A stretch of DNA of 8,879 bases from Euzebyaceae bacterium. Its GTDB lineage: Bacteria; Actinomycetota; Nitriliruptoria; Euzebyales; Egibacteraceae. Under the pieces are notes generated by a model, which was given only the letters and a program-made list of their open reading frames with translations, was not told the origin of the DNA and did no database searches. Shown here piece after piece: positions 1 to 8,177 of this stretch. Both the position numbers and the translations under genes were made by a program. Position 1 is the first letter of the stretch; every line of letters starts with the position of its first letter. The stretch lies in NCBI GenBank assembly GCA_013696915.1, contig JACCXR010000241.1, positions 1 through 8,879 on the forward strand, written 5' to 3'.

Positions 1-291
1 GGGTCGCACCGGCACGTCGGGCGCCGCTCCCATCCGGACGGCGCCGACGACGTCGAGGTAGCCGGGCAGTCCCTCGGACGCGCCGTAGGTGTCGGCGGCC
101 CGCACGGCGTAGCCGTCCACCGTCGAGCGGGCGAAGCCCGGCAGGGCGCCGGGCGAGACGACCGGCCCGACGGGCACGCGGTGCAGCGCCTCCACCAGCG
201 GCACCGTCTCGGCCCCGGTGCGGCGAGCCGGCCGGAAGTCGCGCAGCGCCGTTGCGACGGTCCGTGTGGCGAAGAACTCCCGGCCCGGCAT
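1..291 (-). CDS. moeA: MoeA, molybdopterin molybdenumtransferase (N-terminal part, cut by left edge)
   Basis: This encodes the first 97 residues of a MoeA-type protein. MoeA inserts molybdate or tungstate into adenylylated molybdopterin, in the cytoplasm, as the last common step of cofactor assembly. The best evidence is residues 50-68, LPGFARSTVDGYAVRAADT, which match the MoeA signature around the conserved Ser-x-x-Asp-Gly-Tyr-Ala. The opening (MPGREFFATRTV, then a helix with RPARRTGAE and PLVEAL) is typical of actinobacterial MoeA. The frame is open to the window edge; full-length MoeA is about 400 residues, so roughly three quarters is missing. ATG at 291 is the only plausible start: no in-frame ATG or GTG lies between it and the previous gene. 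It begins 14 nt after the fdhB-like stop, with no clear Shine-Dalgarno, so it is probably co-transcribed with the formate dehydrogenase. A metal-specific (tungsten) paralogue cannot be told from this part. Confidence 0.9.
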   Translation of the reverse strand, partial: MPGREFFATRTVATALRDFRPARRTGAETVPLVEALHRVPVGPVVSPGALPGFARSTVDGYAVRAADTYGASEGLPGYLDVVGAVRMGAAPDVPVRP

Positions 292-305
292 CGCGGGTGG
301 CGCGC

Positions 306-2008
<1,703 letters not shown>

Positions 2009-2009
<1 letters not shown>

Positions 2010-4984
2010 CAGCGTGTCGCCGGCCCGGCGGCCGCCGCCGGTTCGATGCGGACGGCGCAGAACTTGTACTCGGGGATCTTGCCGTAGGGGTCGATCTCGT
2101 CGATCGTGAGCAGGTTGGCGGCGGCCTCCCGGAAGTGGAACGGGATGAAGCAGTTGCCGCGGGCCTCGCGGTGGGAGACGCGCACGTGCAGCTCGATCGC
2201 CCCGCGGCGGGACGCGACGCGCGCCAGGCCGCCGTCGACCAGGCCCAGGGCCTCGGCGTCGTCCGGGTGGAGGTACACCTCGGCCCGCGGTGCGATCGTG
2301 TCGAGGGCGAACGACCGGCGGGTCATGGACCCCGTGTGCCAGTGCTCGAGCAGCCGGCCGGTGTTGAGCACGAACGGGAACTCGTCGTCCGGCAGCTCCT
2401 TCGCCGGCAGCCACTCCGCCGGGACGAGGTGCGCGAGCCCGTCGTCGGTGTTGAAGTGCTCGGTGAACATCACGACCGTGCCGTCGCTGTGCTCCGGGTC
2501 CGGGTTGGGGTAGAGCTTGCCGGTCAGCCCGAGGTTGTCGTAGCTGAGGTTGGCGTAGCTCGGCATCACCGCGACCATCTCGTCGAAGACGTCCCGCGGT
2601 GCGGTGTACTTCCAGTCCAGGCCGATGCGGTTCGCGATGTCCTGCACGACCTGCCAGTCCAGCCGGGCCTCGCCGGGGGGGTCGAGCACCGTGCGGCCGA
2701 GCTGCACGCGCCGGTCGGTGTTCGTGTACGTGCCGTCCTTCTCGAGGTAGGACGACGCCGGGAGGATCACGTCGGCGAACTCGGCCGTCTCGGTTAGGAA
2801 GATGTCCTGCACGACCAGGAAGTCGAGGGCCGCGAGGGCCTTGCGCACCTTGTTGATGTTCGGGTCGGACAGGAAGGGGTTCTCCCCCATCATGTACATC
2901 CCGCGGACGCCGCCCTCGGTCAGGACCGAGCCGATGATCTCGGTGACGGTCAGGCCCGGCGTGGGGTTCAGCGCGGTGCCCCACGCCTGCTCGAACCGGG
3001 CGCGAACCGCGTCGTCGCCGGCCCGCTGGTAGTCCGGGTAGAACATCGGGATCAGACCGACGTCGGAGGCGCCCTGGACGTTGTTCTGGCCGCGCAGCGG
3101 GTGGAGCCCGCTGCCGGGCCGGCCGACGTTGCCGGTGATCGCGCACAGCGCGATCAGGCAGCGGGCGTTGTCCGTGCCGGTGGTGTGCTGGGAGATCCCC
3201 ATGCCCCAGAAGATGATGCCGGCGCCCGCCTCGCCCCAGACGCGCGCGACCTCAATGATGGCCGCGGCGTCCACCCCGGTGATCTGGGCGGCCCGTTCGG
3301 GCGGGTAGTGCGCGACGGTCTCGGCGAGCGCGTCGAAGTTCGACGTCCGCTGGTCGACGAACGCGCGGTCGACGAGTCCGAGCCGGATGATCTCGTGCAT
3401 CACGCCGTTGTAGAAGGCGACGTCCGTGCCGGGCTTGAGCTGGCAGAAGATGTCGGCGTGGTCGGCGACGTTCCCGGCCCGCGGGTCGACGTAGACGATC
3501 GTGGTGCCCCGCCGGCGGGCCTGCTTGAAGAACGAGGAAGCGACCGGGTGGTTCGAGGTCGCGTTGCTGCCGGCGATGATCGCGACGTCGGCGTTGAGCA
3601 CGTCGCCGTAGGTCGTGGACACCGCGCCGGAGCCGATGCCCTCGAACAGCGCGGCGACGCTGGAGGCGTGACACAGCCGCGTGCAGTGGTCGATGTTGTT
3701 CGTGTGGAAGCCCGTCCGGAGGAGCTTCTGGAACAGGTACGCCTCCTCGTTCGAGCACTTCGCCGAGCCGAAGCCGGCGATCGCCGCGGGACCGCCGGCG
3801 GCGTGCACCTCGGTCAGCCGGCGGGCGACGAGGTCGAGGGCCTCGTCCCAGGTCGCCTCGCGAAAGTGCGGGAGCACCTGGTCGTAGGGCACGAGGCCGC
3901 CGGGCTTGCGCCCGCCCCGGCCGCTCCGGCCCCCCTCGCGACCCTCGCCCCGTCCGCCGGCGGGGGCCCGTTCGGCGTCGCCGCGCACGTCGGCGGACAG
4001 GGCTCCCTTGGGATAGGACCCCTCGCGGCGGATCAGCGGCACCGTCAGCCGCTGCGGGGAGGCGGCGTAGTCCCAGCCGTAGCGGCCCTTGACGCACAGC
4101 CGGCCCTGGGAGCCCGGCTGCTCCCTGCCGTCGGCGAAGGCGATCGCGCCGCGGTCGCGGTCCACGTGGAAGGTGAGCGCGCAGCCGACGCCGCAGTACG
4201 GGCAGACGGTGTCGACCGCGTCGAGTTCCGTCCGCGGGCGGATCGGGACGTCGTTCACGGGCTTGTTGACGATCGCGCCGGTCGGGCAGGCCGCCACGCA
4301 CTCCCCACAGGTGACGCAGGACGACGCCCCCATCGGGTCGTTCAGGTCGAACGCGATGCGCGTCGCGTAGCCCTTCCCGCTGCGCCCGATGACGTCGTTG
4401 CCCTGGACGTCGTCGCACGCCCGGACGCACCGGTCGCACAGGATGCAGGCGTCGTGGTCGACCGCGATGACCGGGTTCGACAGGTCGGTGCCGCGCCCGG
4501 AGCCGCACGGCAGGTCGGTGCGGTCCGGCGTCTGGTGCAGGACGCCGTCGCCGTGGCCATGGCGGTGGCCGTCGCCGTCGCCGTCGCCGTACAGGCCGTA
4601 GCGCTCGGCCAGCGCGACGAGGGCGTTGTCGCCGGTGGTGGTCTGCTTGGGGTCGCGTTCCGGCGGCGGCTGGTCCGCGACCAGCAGTGCGGTCAGCGTC
4701 GCCCGGCTCCGCTCCAGGTCGGGCGTCGAGGTCTTGACGTCCATCCCGTCCTCGCACGGCCGCACGCAGGACGCCGCGTACACCCGGCCGCCGACGTCGA
4801 CGACGCACAGCCGGCACACGCCGACGGGGTCGTAGCGCTCGTCGTGGCACAGCACCGGGATGTCGATGCCGGCGGCGCGCGCCGCGGCCCAGATGGTCGC
4901 CCCCTCCTCGGCGGCGACCTCGTGGCCGTCGATGGTGAGCGCGACCGTGCGCGCCTGCGCCGGCGCGGGAACCGTGGTGGTCAT
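2009..4984 (-). CDS. fdhA: Formate dehydrogenase alpha subunit, Mo/W-bisPGD, iron-sulfur rich
   Basis: This 991-residue catalytic subunit oxidises formate to CO2 (or runs in reverse) at a Mo/W bis-pterin guanine dinucleotide site. Domains in order: plant-type [2Fe-2S] (Cys46, Cys57, Cys60, Cys73); two [4Fe-4S] (Cys180/183/186/190 and Cys223/226/229/233); the [4Fe-4S] leading the molybdopterin domain (CPYCGVGC, Cys261/264/268, and Cys297, followed by Lys299); the catalytic molybdopterin domain; and a C-terminal MGD-binding domain (from about 865). The metal ligand is Cys438 in HCTRLCHASS with His439, so this is a cysteine, not selenocysteine, enzyme. Arg631 in LRGQNNVQGASD matches the formate-binding arginine region of E. 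coli FdhF, supporting formate rather than nitrate as substrate. The His-Cys3 [4Fe-4S] site of NuoG is absent. Two low-complexity inserts occur, at 133-146 and 335-363. ATG at 4984 begins MTTTVPAPAQ, 70 nt after the AOR stop, with no clear Shine-Dalgarno. The partner is the overlapping NuoE-NuoF fusion. Confidence 0.95.
4547..4588. repeat. Imperfect hexanucleotide tandem repeat inside fdhA (Gly-Asp/Gly-His tract)
   Basis: Seven consecutive 6-bp units are visible on the plus strand: gtcgcc, gtggcc, atggcg, gtggcc, then gtcgcc three times. In fdhA they encode alternating Gly-Asp, Gly-His and Arg-His pairs (residues 133-146, GDGDGDGHRHGHGD). The tract lies in the linker between the [2Fe-2S] domain and the double [4Fe-4S] domain. 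Gain or loss of a unit would keep the reading frame. A direct role, such as metal binding by the histidines, is possible but not shown. Confidence 0.85.
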
Positions 4985-5053
4985 GGCACCAGTCTGTAAC
5001 GTCCGCGCGAGATGTCCAAGACCCGTTGGCGTGCAGGGCGCTTCGGCCGCCCG

Positions 5054-6871
5054 TCAGCCGCCGACGAATTCAAGACGGAGGTCCTCCAGGGCAGCCTCCG
5101 GGGGGCGGCCGTCCGCGTCCAGGCCCCGCGCCGCGTAGTAGCCGTCGACCATCGCCCGCAGCCGCTCGGGGGTCAGCGCGGCCGTGCGGCCGGACCCGAC
5201 CTCGAGCGTCTGGGTCAGCAGCCGCTCAGGGAGCCAGTCGTCGGCCGGCTTCCAGCCCTCGCGCAGGTTGAACATCCGCTTGGCGAGCACGATTCTTCGC
5301 GCCGTCCGGCGCAGCTCCGTGCCGTCGACGTCCCATCCGGTCACGGCCGACAGCAGGGACGCCCACTCGCTGAACGGCTCGGTGAACACCCCGCGCAGGA
5401 ACTTGCAGAGGATCAGCGAGTCCATGACCGCGGCCCGGTCCTCCGTCTCCACGGCCGCGTCGACGTGCGCCCGGCCGCCGGCGAGACGGTCGAGCGTGCC
5501 GGACAGGTCGGCCTCGTAGGCGCCGGAGCGATTGTGGTCGGCCCCGCGCGCGTTGACGGCCAGGCCCAGCGCCATCGCGTGGAGCGTGCGCGGCTCGTAG
5601 CCCGGCAGCTCCAGGCCCTTCACGTGGGGCGCGAAGGCGGCCGACCCGCCGCCGACGATCTCGGCCGCCCGCCGCGAGCCGAGCGCGAGCAGCCCGCCCA
5701 GCCCCTCCCCCGACCCGATCTCGTCGAGCGCGCGCAGCAGCGCGGCCCCGTCGCCGAACCGCAGCCACGGCGCGTCGAGCAGCCCCCGCTCGGCGCACTC
5801 CATCGCCCACGCGATCGTGCCGCCCGCCGAGATCGTGTCGAGCCCGAGCTCGTCGCACCGGGCGCTGGCCGCGAACACGTCGTCCGGGTCGGACACCCCG
5901 CACATGGGTCCGAGGGCGAAGACGTTCTCGTACTCGACGCGCACGCCCTTGCCGTCCTTGGCGGCGTAGATGTGCTCGCAGCCGATCGTGCACGACGCGC
6001 AGCTGTTGCGGGCGACGCCGCGCAGCTCGGCGAGGTCCTCGGCGGCGAGCCGCGGCGCCTCGGCGAACGTCGCCGCGGTGAAGTTGCGGGTGGGCAGCGT
6101 GCTGATCGCGTTGAACGCGAGCAGGTTGGCGAGGGTCCCGAGCTCCCGGTACTTCGCCGTCGCGGGGCCGAACGAGCGGGCCCGCAGGTCACGGGCGGCG
6201 TCGAGCACGGCCTGCGGGTGGGCGGAGGCCACCTTTGTCGCGGCGCGCACGGCGACCGCCTTGACGTTCTTGGCGCCGAGGACCGCGCCGAGGCCCCCGC
6301 GCCCCGCGTGCCGGCCGTCGTGGGACACGGTGGCATAGGGCACCCGGCGTTCCCCGGCCGGGCCGATCGAGGCCACCCGCCAGGCCCGGCCGAGACGCTC
6401 CCGCAGGCGCCGCTCGGCCTCGGCGGCGGGCAGCCCCCACTCCGGTCCGGCGTCGACCAGGCGGGCGCCGTCGGCGTCGACGAGCAGGACCGACGGGCGC
6501 GGGCTGCGGCCGCGGACCACGATCGCGTCGTGGCCGGTGAGCTTTCCGGCGATCGCGAAGTGGCTGGAGGCGAGCGCGTCGTTGACCATGCCCGTGAGCG
6601 GTGACTTCGCCACGACGGCGAACTTCGCGCTGGTCGTCAGGGGCGTGCCGACCAGCGGCGAGAACACGAAGGCCAGGGGCGCCTCGGCGGAGAGCGGGTC
6701 GGCTCCCGCCGGCGCCAGGCGGTGGAGCAGCCAGGTGCCGAGCCCGGCCCCACCGACGTACGCCCGCAGGACCGGTTCGGGCAGCGGCAGCAGCTCCGCC
6801 GTGCCGTCCGTGACGTCCACGACCAGCGCCCGCCCGAAGTACCCGCCCGGCACCCGCATCAGCAGTCCCAT
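5054..6871 (-). CDS. aor: Aldehyde:ferredoxin oxidoreductase family enzyme (tungsten or molybdenum)
   Basis: This 605-residue cytosolic enzyme is expected to oxidise aldehydes to acids, or reduce acids, at a bis-pterin W/Mo site with one [4Fe-4S] cluster. The length matches the family (about 600). The N-terminal domain has YFGRALVVDV (11-20), VGGAGLGTWL and SPLTGMVNDALASSHFA (90-106). The cluster ligands are Cys291, Cys294 and Cys298 (CASCTIGC) and Cys489 (DSLILCKF). Other AOR marks are VEYENVFALGPMCGVSD (312-328) and ARGADHN (441-447). ATG at 6871 gives MGLLMRVPGGYFG. The second ATG at 6859 (Met5) is an equal or better start: it is preceded by GGGA at a 6-nt spacing, and a hairpin ends 2 nt before the first ATG. 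The gene follows the mobA-moaD fusion by 72 nt and precedes fdhA by 69 nt. No AOR ferredoxin or flavin partner gene is visible. The aldehyde substrate, and tungsten versus molybdenum, cannot be read from sequence. Confidence 0.93.
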   Translation of the reverse strand: MGLLMRVPGGYFGRALVVDVTDGTAELLPLPEPVLRAYVGGAGLGTWLLHRLAPAGADPLSAEAPLAFVFSPLVGTPLTTSAKFAVVAKSPLTGMVNDALASSHFAIAGKLTGHDAIVVRGRSPRPSVLLVDADGARLVDAGPEWGLPAAEAERRLRERLGRAWRVASIGPAGERRVPYATVSHDGRHAGRGGLGAVLGAKNVKAVAVRAATKVASAHPQAVLDAARDLRARSFGPATAKYRELGTLANLLAFNAISTLPTRNFTAATFAEAPRLAAEDLAELRGVARNSCASCTIGCEHIYAAKDGKGVRVEYENVFALGPMCGVSDPDDVFAASARCDELGLDTISAGGTIAWAMECAERGLLDAPWLRFGDGAALLRALDEIGSGEGLGGLLALGSRRAAEIVGGGSAAFAPHVKGLELPGYEPRTLHAMALGLAVNARGADHNRSGAYEADLSGTLDRLAGGRAHVDAAVETEDRAAVMDSLILCKFLRGVFTEPFSEWASLLSAVTGWDVDGTELRRTARRIVLAKRMFNLREGWKPADDWLPERLLTQTLEVGSGRTAALTPERLRAMVDGYYAARGLDADGRPPEAALEDLRLEFVGG

Positions 6872-6873
6872 GA

Positions 6874-6890
6874 CGGTCGCTGCGCGACCG
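6874..6890. repeat. Inverted repeat just upstream of the AOR start
   Basis: Perfect 7-bp arms (cggtcgc at 6874-6880 and gcgaccg at 6884-6890) are separated by tgc. In the AOR messenger this would be a 7-bp, all-but-one G-C stem with a 3-nt loop, ending 2 nt before the AUG at 6871. It could block that start and favour the AUG at 6859, or serve as an operator half. The sequence fact is certain; function is unknown. Confidence 0.6.
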
Positions 6891-6908
6891 CCACCACCGA
6901 GGTCACGA

Positions 6909-6937
6909 GAATCGCCTCCGGCGAGCTCCGGCGATTC
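6909..6937. promoter_or_regulatory. Leader hairpin with nested direct repeat between mobA-moaD and AOR
   Basis: Perfect 8-bp arms (gaatcgcc at 6909-6916, ggcgattc at 6930-6937) enclose 13 nt. A 9-bp direct repeat, ctccggcga, occurs at 6916-6924 and 6926-6934, exactly 10 bp apart (about one helical turn). The stem begins 6 nt after the upstream stop codon. No T-run follows on the minus strand, so it is not a standard terminator. It could be a messenger-processing hairpin that sets the AOR level, or a protein-binding site. Confidence 0.45.
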
Positions 6938-6943
6938 CCCATG

Positions 6944-7786
6944 TCAGCCCCCCGCGTCCGCGGCCAGGAACGACACCGTGTCGCCCGCCGCTAGCGGCGT
7001 CTCGCCGTCCCGGGTGATCCGGTCGCCGTTCACGGCGGCGACGACATGCCGGTCGAGCACCAGCTCCGCCGCGGCGGCCGCCCCCGCCAGCGTGGCCGCG
7101 CGCAGGGTGCGCCGGCCGCCGTGCCCGTCACCGGCGAGCGTGCCGAAGCGCTGCACGGTCACCTGTGGCGCCGGCCGGGCGCGCGCGCGCTCGTAGTCCG
7201 CCGGCTCGTTGACGTTCGCGACCGAGTCGAGCGCGGGGTCGACGGCGGCCAGCACGGGGTCGGCGAGCAGCGCCGCGTCGTCCAGGCGCACGACGCGGCA
7301 TTCGTCGAACAGGAAGGCCGGCCGCAGCCGTCCCTCGGTGAGAAGCCGCTCGACGCGGGGGGCCAGCGCGGTGCGGTACGCCGCCGCGAGCGGCTGCCGG
7401 TGCCCGCGGGCGTCCGGGAGCACGACGTCGACGCCCTCGACGAAGGCGGCGAGCACCCGCCGGACGAACGCGCCGTGCAGGAAGGGCAGGTCGGTCGAGC
7501 AGACGAATGCGACATCGGCGTCGGGGGCCGCGGCGGCCAGGCCCACGGCGATCCCCTGGAGCGGGCCGAGGCCCTCGCGCGGGTCGTCCAGGACGCGCAC
7601 GCCCGGGTCGAGGGGCGGCAGCGGCTGATCCGGCGCGCGGACGACCAGCACCGGCCCGTCGACGGCCCGGCCCACGATGCCGACCGTCCGGCGCAGCAGC
7701 GTCGAGCCGTGCCACTCCAGCGCCGCCTTGGGCGCGCCCATCCGCGAGGACCGTCCACCGGCGAGCACGACCGCGGCTGCAACCAT
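6944..7786 (-). CDS. mobA: MobA-MoaD/ThiS fusion: molybdopterin guanylyltransferase with C-terminal sulfur-carrier-like domain
   Basis: This 280-residue protein has two parts. Residues 1-200 are MobA-like, the enzyme that adds GMP to Mo/W-pterin to make the guanine dinucleotide cofactor. They show VVLAGGRSSRMGAPKAAL (6-23, the nucleotide-binding loop), STDLPFL (97-103, with metal-binding Asp99) and HRQPLAAAYR (129-138). Residues about 207-280 resemble MoaD/ThiS ubiquitin-like sulfur carriers: VTVQRFGTLAG, then VAAVNGDRI, LAAGDTVSFL and a terminal Gly-Gly, the place where MoaD is adenylated and thiocarboxylated. E. coli MobA alone is 194 residues, so the extra 80 are a true extension. I chose ATG at 7786 because the family begins right at the M-V-A-A-x-V-L-A-G-G strand; GTG at 7837 would add 17 unlikely residues. 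GTG at 7795 is also possible. It lies upstream of AOR in the same orientation, and probably serves both AOR and formate dehydrogenase. Confidence 0.88.
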   Translation of the reverse strand: MVAAAVVLAGGRSSRMGAPKAALEWHGSTLLRRTVGIVGRAVDGPVLVVRAPDQPLPPLDPGVRVLDDPREGLGPLQGIAVGLAAAAPDADVAFVCSTDLPFLHGAFVRRVLAAFVEGVDVVLPDARGHRQPLAAAYRTALAPRVERLLTEGRLRPAFLFDECRVVRLDDAALLADPVLAAVDPALDSVANVNEPADYERARARPAPQVTVQRFGTLAGDGHGGRRTLRAATLAGAAAAAELVLDRHVVAAVNGDRITRDGETPLAAGDTVSFLAADAGG

Positions 7787-7801
7787 CGTGCTCACGATGG
7801 T
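7782..7801. promoter_or_regulatory. Perfect 20-bp palindrome over the mobA-moaD start codon (candidate operator)
   Basis: The arms accatcgtg (7782-7790) and cacgatggt (7793-7801) are perfect reverse complements around a 2-bp centre (ct). The chosen ATG (7786-7784) lies inside one arm. The size and symmetry fit the binding site of a dimeric helix-turn-helix regulator. It does not resemble the E. coli ModE site (TATATA-rich). In RNA it could also fold into a stem that hides the start codon. No second copy was seen in the window and no regulator gene is visible. Confidence 0.5.
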
Positions 7802-7886
7802 ACCCGGGGCCCCGCGCCAGCCGTGGCCGCGGGTCACCGGCGGCCGTCACGGCCGGGCGGACCGCCAACCCGCCGGCGGCGTCGCC

Positions 7887-8177
7887 CTACGACGTACCGG
7901 CCTGGTCCAGCGCCTCGGCAGAGCCGACCAGCCAGACGCCGTCATCGGCGGCGCCGGTCGCGACCGGGTTGCCGCGGCGCCGTTCTTCGTGCCAGTCGGT
8001 GACCGACCACACCACGGGTGCGACTCGTCCGGGGGGCACCCCGACGGCTGCGAGCCGGCTCAGCGGATCGCGGGGCAACCGCTCGGCGATGACCACCACA
8101 TCGACGTCGCTGGCGTCGTTCCAGTCGCCTCGGGCGACGGAGCCGAACACCGCGACGACCTGCGACGGCGTGATCAC
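7887..8177 (-). CDS. MNT-type minimal nucleotidyltransferase (antitoxin-like)
   Basis: This short protein (96 residues from GTG at 8177, 97 from GTG at 8180) has the DNA polymerase beta-like nucleotidyltransferase signature: FGSVARGDWNDASDVDVVV, that is Gly-Ser, ten residues, then Asp-x-Asp. This matches MNT antitoxins of HEPN/MNT systems, some of which neutralise the HEPN toxin by AMP transfer. After the motif come a variable region and a C-terminal VWLVGSAEALDQAG helix-like end. The start at 8177 is favoured: GGGAGG (8189-8184) lies 6 nt upstream of it but only 3 nt from 8180, and the 8177 GTG overlaps the HEPN stop as GTGA. That overlap ties it to the upstream HEPN reading frame. The stop is TAG. 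The partner looks damaged, so this may now be an orphan antitoxin. Membership of the MNT family is clear; antitoxin activity is inferred from context. Confidence 0.85.
   Translation of the reverse strand: MITPSQVVAVFGSVARGDWNDASDVDVVVIAERLPRDPLSRLAAVGVPPGRVAPVVWSVTDWHEERRRGNPVATGAADDGVWLVGSAEALDQAGTS

Noticed and set aside
2010..3146. Upstream continuation of the NuoE-NuoF frame within fdhA
   Set aside because: This stretch is Arg/Pro/Gly-rich with no motif, while fdhA covers it in another frame. The real start is ATG at 2009, in the TGATG overlap.
4991..5019. Promoter for fdhA (TTGGAC, with CAGACT 17 bp away)
   Set aside because: Both boxes match the consensus at only three of six bases, and other spacings fit no better. 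Not strong enough to call.
5036..5052. Hairpin after the AOR stop as a terminator
   Set aside because: Arms of only 5 bp (gggcg/cgccc) and no T-run on the minus strand. It could equally be background at this GC content.
3101..6604. Long plus-strand open frames at 3101-4999 and 5012-6604
   Set aside because: Both are antisense to well-supported fdhA and aor genes, with biased composition and no recognisable domain.
6872..6943. Molybdenum/tungsten cofactor riboswitch before AOR
   Set aside because: The spacer is only 72 nt, shorter than the known Moco RNA, and I cannot match its conserved core. Simple hairpins explain what is seen.
7841..7855. Palindrome cggccgt-c-acggccg after the MNT stop as a terminator
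   Set aside because: It is short, with a tiny loop, no T-run follows, and GC-rich palindromes arise easily here.
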